From positions 7,216-71,215 of the forward strand of contig CAZCTN010000014.1 in the NCBI GenBank assembly GCA_964501655.1: DNA of 64,000 nt, written 5' to 3'. This stretch comes from JAAYJK01 sp964501655. GTDB taxonomy: Bacteria; Bacillota; Syntrophomonadia; Syntrophomonadales; Syntrophomonadaceae. Under the pieces are notes generated by a model. The model did not search any database. It saw only the letters and a program-made list of their open reading frames with translations, and was not told the DNA's origin. The position numbers and the translations under genes are program-made. Positions 57,754-64,000 of the stretch are shown piece after piece. Every line of letters begins with the position of its first letter. Position 1 is the first letter of the stretch.

Positions 57754-58454
57754 ATGCGGCCAATTTGAAAAGCACTGAACTTAATAAAGAAATTATCAGC
57801 AAACTTGAGCGATATGGTGAAGTAACAGTCCAAAACCCTCATTCCATGCACAATGTTGCCGCGGGATTACCAACTCAAGGTAAGGTTGTTATTCAGGGCA
57901 GTACTGGTTTTTATACCGGGGGCTTTATGGAAGGGACTACTCTGCAGGTGGAAGGGAATGCGGGCTGGTATGCCGGTGACAACATGATGGAAGGGGAACT
58001 ATTGATCAGCAAAAACACGGGCTGTAATGCCGGCACCTATATCTGCGGTGGGAATATCGTGGTTTATGGAAATACCGGCAGCCGGGTGGGATATGGAATG
58101 AAAGGCGGTACCATCATTGTTTGCGGTTCAGCCGGACCCTGGGCCGGACAGATGACCATGGGGGGCAAGCTAATAATTCTTGGAAAAGCAGGCAGCAAGA
58201 TGGGGGAGTCCATGTACAAAGGAGCCATATTTGTCCGTGATCCTGAAGCTGGAGAAAAAATAGGCAGCAATGTGTTCCTTGACATCATTAAAGCAGATGA
58301 AGAACAGGAGCTGAAAGATCTTTTTGCCAGGTATGATATAACAGCTGATCCGGCGGAATTTAAAGTTGTTCGTCCTATGCAAACTGGCAGACATACCTAT
58401 GTCTTATTTAATCCGGATTTAAAGCCTGAGTTATCCCGTAAAATGTCAGTATGA
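57741..58454 (+). CDS. GXGXG-domain subunit of a glutamate-synthase-like enzyme (MgsB/GlxC-type)
   Basis: A 237-residue right-handed beta-helix protein equal to the GltB C-terminal (GXGXG) domain. Repeats of the type GNTGSRVGYGMKGGTIIVCGSAG, GPWAGQMTMGGKLIILG and GGFMEGTTLQVEGNAGWYAGD run from about residue 40 to 170. It has no catalytic residues of its own; in the family it is the scaffold between the amidotransferase and FMN domains. It overlaps the previous gene and precedes the FMN subunit by 20 bases. Confidence 0.88.
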   Translation: MEYIDAANLKSTELNKEIISKLERYGEVTVQNPHSMHNVAAGLPTQGKVVIQGSTGFYTGGFMEGTTLQVEGNAGWYAGDNMMEGELLISKNTGCNAGTYICGGNIVVYGNTGSRVGYGMKGGTIIVCGSAGPWAGQMTMGGKLIILGKAGSKMGESMYKGAIFVRDPEAGEKIGSNVFLDIIKADEEQELKDLFARYDITADPAEFKVVRPMQTGRHTYVLFNPDLKPELSRKMSV

Positions 58455-58474
58455 AGCCTTAAGGGGAGAAAGTT

Positions 58475-59773
58475 ATGGATAATGAAAAGAAAAAAGATTT
58501 TGAGCCCAAAGATATACAGCATGGTATATGGAACAAGGAGACTATCTCTGAAATAGATTACAAAGCCCAGTATGGTCAGCATAGAATTCGAGGCTGTGGA
58601 GCAACTCGTTACATGCCTACTTTTAACGACATTATGATTTTGCCTTCCCAGCTTTCCCGCCTGTCCTTGGATACCTACCGTGAAAGCTGTGAGACAAAAA
58701 CCATTTTGGGGAGGCGAACGGCCACTAAACCGTTGGAAATAGAGACTCCCATTATGATAGCCGGTATGTCTTATGGTGCTTTGAGTAAAGAGGCCAAAAT
58801 AGCTCTGGCTAAAGCTACCGCTGTCACTGGAATCGTAATCAGTAACGGGGAAGGGGGCTTGCTTCCGGAAGAGAGACAATACTCTTACCGGCAGTCGGTA
58901 CAAATTCTTCCCAGTCGATTTGGCTTTTCCAAGCGAAGCCTGGAAGCGGCTGATATGCTGGAATTTTTAGTGGGTATCGGAGCAAAACCAGGGTTGTCCG
59001 GACATTTGATGGGCAGCAAAATCAGCGAAGAGATTGCTGAAGTCAGGCAGCTTCCAGTAGGCATTGATCTCCACAGTCATCCCCGTCACGGCGATGCATT
59101 TGGAGCCGACGATATGGTAGTGAAAATGGATCAGCTTAGAGAACTGACCCATGGAGAGGTACCTATATTCGCCAAGATTGCTGCCGGCAGGGTCAGAGAC
59201 GATGTGAAAATCGCGGTGAAAGTAGGTGCGGATGGCATTATTCTGGATGGAGCCCAGGGGGGAACCGGAGCGGCTCCGGTAATGGCTACCAATCACCTGG
59301 GCATTCCCACTATGCCGGCTCTGGTTCAGGCGGTGCGAACCCTGGAAGAAATGGGGATGAAGAATGAAGTCAGTATTATTGTTTCCGGCGGTATAACTGA
59401 TGGTTCAGATCTGGCCAAAGCCCTGGCTATAGGAGCAGATGCAGTAGCTATAGGGACAGGTGCCATGGTCGCCATGGGGTGCCGGGTTTGTTTGCGCTGT
59501 CATAGCGGCAAATGTGCTTTTGGCATCGGCACTCAGGACCCGGAATTAAGACAAAGACTAGATATTGAAGAAGCTGCCGAAAGGGTAGCTAATTATATAA
59601 AGGCTATGACAGCTGAAGCCGTTCTTCTGGCGAAAGCTGCTGGTAAAACCAAATTAAAAAATCTGGAGCGAGAAGATCTTAGAACGCTGACTCTGGAGGC
59701 CTGTGCTATGACAGGTATTCCGCTGGTGGGCAGCAATTTTGTGTTTGGGGAACGCTTTGGATTTGAGTGCTAA
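58475..59773 (+). CDS. FMN/3Fe-4S synthase subunit of a glutamate-synthase-like enzyme (MgsC/GlxD-type)
   Basis: A 432-residue TIM-barrel protein equal to the FMN domain of GltB. It shows IAGMSYGALSKEAKIALAKA, ISNGEGG, LDGAQGGTGAAPVMATNHLGIPT and IVSGGITDGSDLAKALAIGADAVAIG (split in segments at residues ~90-330). CRVCLRCHSGKCAFGIGTQDPEL near residues 340-360 holds the 3Fe-4S Cys as in GltB. With the two previous subunits it would move a gamma-glutamyl-amine nitrogen onto 2-oxoglutarate or glutamate, giving an N-alkylglutamate, or make glutamate; the substrate is inferred from the GMAS-like ligase. Confidence 0.9.
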   Translation: MDNEKKKDFEPKDIQHGIWNKETISEIDYKAQYGQHRIRGCGATRYMPTFNDIMILPSQLSRLSLDTYRESCETKTILGRRTATKPLEIETPIMIAGMSYGALSKEAKIALAKATAVTGIVISNGEGGLLPEERQYSYRQSVQILPSRFGFSKRSLEAADMLEFLVGIGAKPGLSGHLMGSKISEEIAEVRQLPVGIDLHSHPRHGDAFGADDMVVKMDQLRELTHGEVPIFAKIAAGRVRDDVKIAVKVGADGIILDGAQGGTGAAPVMATNHLGIPTMPALVQAVRTLEEMGMKNEVSIIVSGGITDGSDLAKALAIGADAVAIGTGAMVAMGCRVCLRCHSGKCAFGIGTQDPELRQRLDIEEAAERVANYIKAMTAEAVLLAKAAGKTKLKNLEREDLRTLTLEACAMTGIPLVGSNFVFGERFGFEC

Positions 59774-59788
59774 AGGAAAGGTCGTGAA

Positions 59789-60115
59789 GTGATGAGAATA
59801 GAAAATCACCCGATATTGAAGAGCTTTGAAAAAGGCCGGCTGGTGAAATTTCTATATGATGGCCAGGTTATGGAGGGTTATGAAGGAGAACCTGTAGCGG
59901 TGGCTTTGAGAGCTAATGGAGTAATGGTTCATCGCTATACATCCAAACATAATGACCCTCGCGGGGTGTTTTGCGCCATTGGCCGCTGCACCGACTGTGT
60001 AATGGTCGTAGATGGTGAGCCCAATGTTCGCACCTGCATAACTTCGCTGCAGGAGAACATGAAAGTTGAGACCCAATTTGGAATAACAAATAGTAAAGAG
60101 GATGAAGCCATATGA
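59789..60115 (+). CDS. 2Fe-2S ferredoxin-type subunit (HcnA/SoxA N-terminal type)
   Basis: A 108-residue protein of the fold that forms the N-terminus of sarcosine oxidase alpha and of HcnA/OoxA-type opine oxidases. After GEPVAVALRANG it has the four-Cys pattern CAIGRCTDCVMVVDG...C (about residues 59, 64, 67 and 80), which binds a plant-type 2Fe-2S cluster. It probably passes electrons in the amine/opine dehydrogenase complex. The GTG at 59789 or the ATG directly after it is the start. It overlaps the next gene by four bases (ATGA). Confidence 0.85.
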   Translation: MMRIENHPILKSFEKGRLVKFLYDGQVMEGYEGEPVAVALRANGVMVHRYTSKHNDPRGVFCAIGRCTDCVMVVDGEPNVRTCITSLQENMKVETQFGITNSKEDEAI

Positions 60116-61701
60116 AAAGATGCGAATTAATCATTATAGGAGCTGGGCCGGCTGGGCTGTCTGCAGCCATAGAAGCAGCGTCCAACGGTATGCAGGCAGT
60201 GGTATTTGATGAAAATGAAAGGCCGGGAGGTCAGTTGTTTAAACAAATTCACAAGTTTTTTGGCTCCAAGGAACACCAGGCCAAAGAGAGGGGCTTCCGA
60301 ATCGGTGAAAAGCTCTTGAAAGAAGCTAGGGATTTGGGAGTCGAAGTAAAATTAAAGGCTGCGGTAATGGGAATTTTTGATGACAAAGAAATATCGGTAA
60401 CGCTGGATGGAAGAGTTGAGCATTATCGGGCCAATGACATAATAATCGCCACCGGGGCTTCGGAAAAGATGCTTCCATTTCCTGGCTGGACCCTGCCTGG
60501 GGTAATAGGTGCGGGAGCTGCCCAAACTATGATGAATCTCCACGGTTTAAAACCTGGAAGCAGGGTGCTTATGGTAGGATCAGGCAATGTGGGCCTGGTG
60601 GTTGGTTATCAGCTGCTGCAGGCCGGATGCCAACTGGAAGGAGTCATTGATGCTGCTCCCCGGATAGGCGGATATGGAGTACATGCGGCCAAGCTGGCCC
60701 GAACCGGAGTTCCTTTCCATATGTCGCATACCATAAAAGAAGCTCATGGTGATACCTGTGTCAAGGGTGCTGTCATATCTGCCGTAGACAGCAGTTGGCA
60801 GCCCATTCCCGGCAGTGATAAATTTCTGGAGGTAGATACCATTTGTATAGCGGTGGGTTTATCACCTATGTCCCAATTAGCTCAAACAGCTCACTGCCAT
60901 ATGGAGAATAACCCACCCAAAGGCGGGTTGGTTTCGATATGCAATAAATATGGAGAAACCACCACCCCCGGCGTTTATGCAGTGGGAGATGTAGCCGGCA
61001 TTGAAGAGGCCAGTTCCGCTATGATTCAGGGCAAGATTGCCGGAGCAGCCGTTTCTTTTGCCAAGGGTTACATAAGTGATGCCGTATTCGCTGCTCGCTA
61101 TGAAGAATACCATAATTCACTGATGGATCTGAGGGAGGGTATGTTTGGTCATGATAGAGGTGCACCAGACCCGGAACATACTGAGGAAGGGCACCCCCTT
61201 TCCCTTAGCCTGTTGACCAAAGGCTATATGGAAGCCGAAGAGATTTTGGATTATCCGGGTGCATACCCGTCAGAATACAGGAATAAGGGAGTATCCCCGG
61301 TTATTGAATGCACCCAGAACATTCCCTGCAACCCCTGCCAGGATGCCTGCAAGCGAGGCTGTATTAAGGTCAGCGGTAAAATCACCAGTCTGCCCAGTGT
61401 AGATGCAACGGTTGAATGTACTGCTTGTGGGATGTGTGTAGCATCCTGCCCGGGTCAGGCCATCTTTTTGGTAGACGAAACTCTGGCTCCCGGCTATGCT
61501 TCAGTTGCTATACCTTACGAGTTTAACCCCCTGCCGGAACCAGGCAGCAAAGGACTGGCTTTGGATCGTTCAGGATCAATTCTGGGGGAGGCAGAAGTAA
61601 TAAAAGTTCAGAGTTCCAAAGCAATGGATGAGACTGCGGTTCTAACCATGAAGATACCAGTGGAATGGTCCATGCAGGCCAGGTTTTTTAAAGTTAACTA
61701 A
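60112..61701 (+). CDS. FAD/NAD(P)-binding oxidoreductase with fused 4Fe-4S ferredoxin domain
   Basis: A 529-residue protein. GAGPAGLSAAIEA (residues 10-22) is the FAD dinucleotide fold; VGSGNVGLVVGYQLL near residue 155 is the NAD(P) fold; GVYAVGDVAG near residue 288 is the FAD-linked GD motif. The last ~130 residues are extra: CNPCQDACKRGC and CTACGMCVASCPG (about residues 400-450) are cysteine patterns of a two-cluster 4Fe-4S ferredoxin. Related alpha subunits of opine, HCN or proline dehydrogenases lack or differ in this part. The enzyme may therefore deliver electrons to ferredoxin or take NAD(P), suited to an anaerobe. Confidence 0.87.
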   Translation: MKRCELIIIGAGPAGLSAAIEAASNGMQAVVFDENERPGGQLFKQIHKFFGSKEHQAKERGFRIGEKLLKEARDLGVEVKLKAAVMGIFDDKEISVTLDGRVEHYRANDIIIATGASEKMLPFPGWTLPGVIGAGAAQTMMNLHGLKPGSRVLMVGSGNVGLVVGYQLLQAGCQLEGVIDAAPRIGGYGVHAAKLARTGVPFHMSHTIKEAHGDTCVKGAVISAVDSSWQPIPGSDKFLEVDTICIAVGLSPMSQLAQTAHCHMENNPPKGGLVSICNKYGETTTPGVYAVGDVAGIEEASSAMIQGKIAGAAVSFAKGYISDAVFAARYEEYHNSLMDLREGMFGHDRGAPDPEHTEEGHPLSLSLLTKGYMEAEEILDYPGAYPSEYRNKGVSPVIECTQNIPCNPCQDACKRGCIKVSGKITSLPSVDATVECTACGMCVASCPGQAIFLVDETLAPGYASVAIPYEFNPLPEPGSKGLALDRSGSILGEAEVIKVQSSKAMDETAVLTMKIPVEWSMQARFFKVN

Positions 61702-61825
61702 TTAATTCAACTGCAAAGAACCTAAATATTCAGGAGACATTGGGGAGCATGGCAGCACGCTTACTGGTTTTTTTACGTGATATGTCAAGCAGATAAAACA
61801 AAAAAATTGAAAAAGGAGATTAACC

Positions 61826-62152
61826 ATGAAAATGAGACTGGAAAGGAAATTAATCCAGGGCGATTTTATTCCCCGGGCTGATGACGAGCTGATTGTCTGC
61901 CGCTGTGAAGAAATTACCCGGGGTGAGATTAGAAGAGCAGTTTATGACGGAATGTATACCATGGGTGAAGTAAAAAGGTACCTGCGTGCAGGTATGGGTC
62001 TTTGCCAGGGACAAACCTGCAGTAGTCTGGTGCAAAACATCATTGCCCGGGAACTGGGGCTTGCTCCAGGTGAAGTAGGGATATCCACTTCCCGTTCTCC
62101 GGCCCGCCCTATTCAGATGAGGGAAATGGCCATGGACGGGGTAAATGAGTAA
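61826..62152 (+). CDS. BFD-type 2Fe-2S protein
   Basis: A 108-residue protein of the bacterioferritin-associated ferredoxin/HcnB C-terminal type. ELIVCRCEEITRGEIRRAV starts the cluster with CxC (about residues 23 and 25); MGLCQGQTCSSLV supplies the other two Cys near residues 58 and 63. The tail (about 70-108) is longer than in Bfd. It is separate from the FAD/NAD protein, whereas HcnB and OoxA carry it fused. AAGGAG precedes the ATG. It overlaps or nearly abuts the next gene. Confidence 0.85.
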   Translation: MKMRLERKLIQGDFIPRADDELIVCRCEEITRGEIRRAVYDGMYTMGEVKRYLRAGMGLCQGQTCSSLVQNIIARELGLAPGEVGISTSRSPARPIQMREMAMDGVNE

Positions 62153-62168
62153 AAAGGTGGCAAAGGAT

Positions 62169-63290
62169 ATGCACAATAAAGAAGTAATTATAGTGGGCGG
62201 TGGGGTAATCGGCTGCGCTATTGCTTATTACCTGGCCAGGATGAATGTAAAAGCTCTAGTCATAGAAAGCGAAGAAATTGGTCATGGAGGTTCCAGCCGC
62301 AACGGCGGCGGGGTACGGCAATCTGCTCGTGATCCGCGGGAGCTTCCATTGGCTATGCATGCTATTCGCTATATGTGGCCCCATCTCTCTGATGAACTGG
62401 GGGTAGATGTAGAATACTGCCAGAAAGGTAATTTGCGTCTGGCTAAAACCGAAGAACACATAAAAATACTGGAAAGGGTTATTGCTCAGGGCACTTCCCT
62501 GGGACTCGAACTTAAGCTTATTGATCAAGAAGAAGTGAGGGAAATATGCCCCTATGTATCCGACGAAGTCATAGCTGCCAGTTATTGCCCTACTGACGGG
62601 CACGGCAACCCCATGGTAACAACCCTGGCTTATTATAAAAGAGCCCGGGAACTGGGAGCCGAATTTATTACCGGTGAGATGGTTCAGTCAATTGCAATAC
62701 GTAAAGGCAAGGTGGCGGGAATAAAAACCAAGCTGGGTACCTATGAATCAGATCAGGTAATTTTAGCAGCCGGGTACGAATCAAGAGCAATTGCGAATAC
62801 AGTAGGGATTGATATTCCCATGCAGCGTGTCCTGGTAGAGGCTCTGGTCACCGACCAACAGCCTTCCATGTTCCCGCAGATGATTGGAACTGCTGCTTCT
62901 GATTTTTATGGTCACCAGACTAAACACGGGTCTTTCGTATTTGGCGGCATGACCGGGTTGGAGCCTTACGCTTCTGAAGTGGAAAGACCCGTTACCAGAA
63001 GTATTACTGCCCCTTCCATTTGCCGGGCCATACTGGGTTATTTCCCCGCCATCGGGAAGACCAACATAGTCAGAACCTGGTCCGGATGGCTGGATGTATG
63101 TGCTGATCATGTACCGATATTAAGCATAGTGGATGAAGTGCCCGGACTAACTTTGGCCTGCGCCTTCAGCGGCCACGGATATGGCATTGCACCCGCAGTC
63201 GGACAGTTGATGGCAGAACTGGTTGTCAATGGAAGCCCGTCCCTGTCCCTGGATGCCTTTTGCTATGATCGTTTCAAACCAAAATCATAA
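62169..63290 (+). CDS. FAD-dependent amine/opine dehydrogenase (DadA/HcnC/SoxB-type)
   Basis: A 373-residue D-amino-acid-oxidase-fold protein. VIIVGGGVIGCAIAYYLAR is the FAD Rossmann motif, with GHGGSSRNGGGVRQSARDP and the C-terminal FSGHGYGIAPAVGQLMAEL typical of glycine oxidase, sarcosine oxidase beta, proline dehydrogenase and HcnC/OoxB opine-oxidase subunits. It should oxidise an amine N-C bond, such as an N-alkylglutamate, passing electrons to the partner subunits. ATG 62169 follows AAGGTGG at the right spacing; the upstream 62145 ATG overlaps the previous gene and lacks such a site. Confidence 0.87.
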   Translation: MHNKEVIIVGGGVIGCAIAYYLARMNVKALVIESEEIGHGGSSRNGGGVRQSARDPRELPLAMHAIRYMWPHLSDELGVDVEYCQKGNLRLAKTEEHIKILERVIAQGTSLGLELKLIDQEEVREICPYVSDEVIAASYCPTDGHGNPMVTTLAYYKRARELGAEFITGEMVQSIAIRKGKVAGIKTKLGTYESDQVILAAGYESRAIANTVGIDIPMQRVLVEALVTDQQPSMFPQMIGTAASDFYGHQTKHGSFVFGGMTGLEPYASEVERPVTRSITAPSICRAILGYFPAIGKTNIVRTWSGWLDVCADHVPILSIVDEVPGLTLACAFSGHGYGIAPAVGQLMAELVVNGSPSLSLDAFCYDRFKPKS

Positions 63291-63311
63291 CCTTGAAAGG
63301 AGAATATTGAT

Positions 63312-63716
63312 ATGAAGTTAACGAGAAGTAATTATTCTTCCGGAGCGCCCCTGGAAGAAACAGCCGGCTACAGCCGGGTAGTTAAAGTCGGACCTTTCAT
63401 ATATGTGGGGGGCACTACCTCGGTACAGCCGGATGGCAGTGTATACGGAGAAAATGACGGTTATGCTCAAACCAGGTTTGTTTTGGGGAAAATGCTCAAA
63501 CACCTGGCCGAAGCAGGAGGAAAACGCGAAGAAGTAATACGGGTTAAAATGTATGCCACTGATATGAGCCGCTCCAAGGAATATATCCAGGCCTACTCCG
63601 AATACTTTAAGGATGTGAAACCTTTATGCACCCTAGTGGGAATAAATGCCCTTAATCGCCCTTCCCAACTGATAGAAATTGAAATCGACGCGATTATAGG
63701 CGGTGCAGAAATATAA
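63312..63716 (+). CDS. RidA/YjgF-family enamine/imine deaminase
   Basis: A 134-residue protein of the RidA family, which hydrolyses reactive enamine or imine intermediates released by FAD amine oxidases and PLP enzymes. It shows YSRVVKVGPFIYVGGTTS, ALNRPSQLIEIEIDAI and the RidA core between. The usual active-site Arg of the family (R105 in Escherichia numbering) lies near the segment ALNRPSQLIEIE, but I cannot be sure it is the same residue. It closes the operon; a hairpin follows. Confidence 0.85.
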   Translation: MKLTRSNYSSGAPLEETAGYSRVVKVGPFIYVGGTTSVQPDGSVYGENDGYAQTRFVLGKMLKHLAEAGGKREEVIRVKMYATDMSRSKEYIQAYSEYFKDVKPLCTLVGINALNRPSQLIEIEIDAIIGGAEI

Positions 63717-63774
63717 CAGGCATTTCCCCCGCTTTCCTGCCGCTTCAAGCAAACATGTCACTACCAATAAAACA

Positions 63775-63802
63775 GATAACCGGAGCTAACGCTCCGGTTA
63801 TC
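63775..63802 (+). terminator. Hairpin after the RidA-like gene
   Basis: GATAACCGGAGC (63775-63786) and GCTCCGGTTATC (63791-63802) form a perfect 12-pair stem with a four-base loop. No T run follows, so it is a weak or processing terminator. Confidence 0.6.
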
Positions 63803-63815
63803 GTCATATCTAAGT

Positions 63816-63941
63816 CTGGAAAAACAGGTGCCCGACTCGCAGATATTTGATTTCGAGTTAAGCCGGGAAGATATGTTAAAAATAGACGGGATGAATCAAA
63901 ACAAACGCCTGGGCCCCGATCCGGACAAGGTTAACTTCTAG
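63816..63941 (+). pseudogene. Aldo/keto reductase C-terminal remnant
   Basis: An open frame to TAG (63939-63941) gives the tail IFDFELSREDMLKIDGMN, then NKRLGPDPDKVNF. This matches the conserved C-terminus of aldo/keto reductases (IFDFELSPEDMxxID..N...R.GPDPD). The preceding ~300 residues are missing and no start lies nearby; the remaining stretch is only ~42 codons. A decayed or truncated gene. Confidence 0.6.
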
Positions 63942-64000
63942 GATTATGAATATTCTGGTGCGGCGAAGCCGCAGTTCCGGAGATTTGGAAACCGCCTGTC

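Noticed and set aside
56854..59773. Ordinary NADPH-glutamate synthase (GltBD)
   Set aside because: The three GltB domains are separate genes with no GltD, and they adjoin an amine-type ligase and an FAD amine oxidase.

Overview
The window looks like chromosome from an anaerobic, spore-forming low-to-mid-GC Firmicute of the Clostridia. A Syntrophomonas-type organism is my best guess, but no marker here proves it. The signs are strong AGGAGG ribosome-binding sites, frequent TTG and GTG starts, sigma-A type promoters, a GerMN lipoprotein, the gapped PurS/PurQ/PurL system, a HisZ-dependent HisG and a ykkC-class leader RNA. I see no rRNA, phage, CRISPR array, intact transposase or plasmid origin.

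Layout. 1-4.2 kb: end of an unknown gene, mobB, a DNRLRE-type surface protein, typA/bipA and a zinc-ribbon protein. 4.4-9.4 kb: a second DNRLRE protein, two related 202-residue Cys-rich proteins (DUF4489-like), an LRAT-fold protein, tRNA-Leu(GAG) and a class II aldolase. 9.4-17.3 kb: a FIST-GGDEF-HD-GYP signalling protein, a small CmpB-like membrane protein, two tandem metallo-beta-lactamase-fold hydrolases, glutamine synthetase glnA and a membrane-anchored protein. 17.5-19.6 kb: hpt-guaA. 19.6-26.7 kb (mostly minus strand): an actin-like ParM protein, two paralogous family-2 glycosyltransferases, a beta-propeller (SBBP-repeat) protein whose C-terminal module also occurs as a free-standing gene, and a GerMN lipoprotein.

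27-47.4 kb is one long plus-strand block: a consensus promoter, a ykkC-class (most likely PRPP) riboswitch with an overlapping intrinsic terminator, then purE-B-C-S-Q-L-F-M-N-H-D, a small membrane protein, an HD-domain protein, and hisZ-G-D-B-H-A-F-IE. Spacing is so tight that the purine and histidine genes may be one transcription unit, both fed by PRPP and joined by AICAR, which HisF/HisH release and PurH consumes.

47.4-50.6 kb holds a CPA1 Na+/H+ antiporter and a membrane GGDEF protein on the minus strand. A gene-free stretch of nearly 1 kb follows, with three tandem near-identical terminator hairpins.

51.5-63.7 kb is the most interesting part: an amino acid/amine permease, an unknown protein, a membrane-anchored WD40 propeller, a class I amidotransferase-like hydrolase, a divergent glutamine-synthetase-like ligase, three separate glutamate-synthase domains (class II amidotransferase, GXGXG, FMN domain), a four-part dehydrogenase (2Fe-2S plug, FAD/NAD protein with fused 4Fe-4S ferredoxin, BFD-type 2Fe-2S, FAD amine oxidase) and a RidA enamine deaminase. 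Together they resemble an N-alkylglutamate route for amine catabolism, as in the aerobic methylamine pathway, but with an opine/proline-dehydrogenase type oxidase in place of the tetrameric sarcosine-oxidase type and apparently adapted to an anaerobe. The window ends in a decayed aldo/keto reductase tail.
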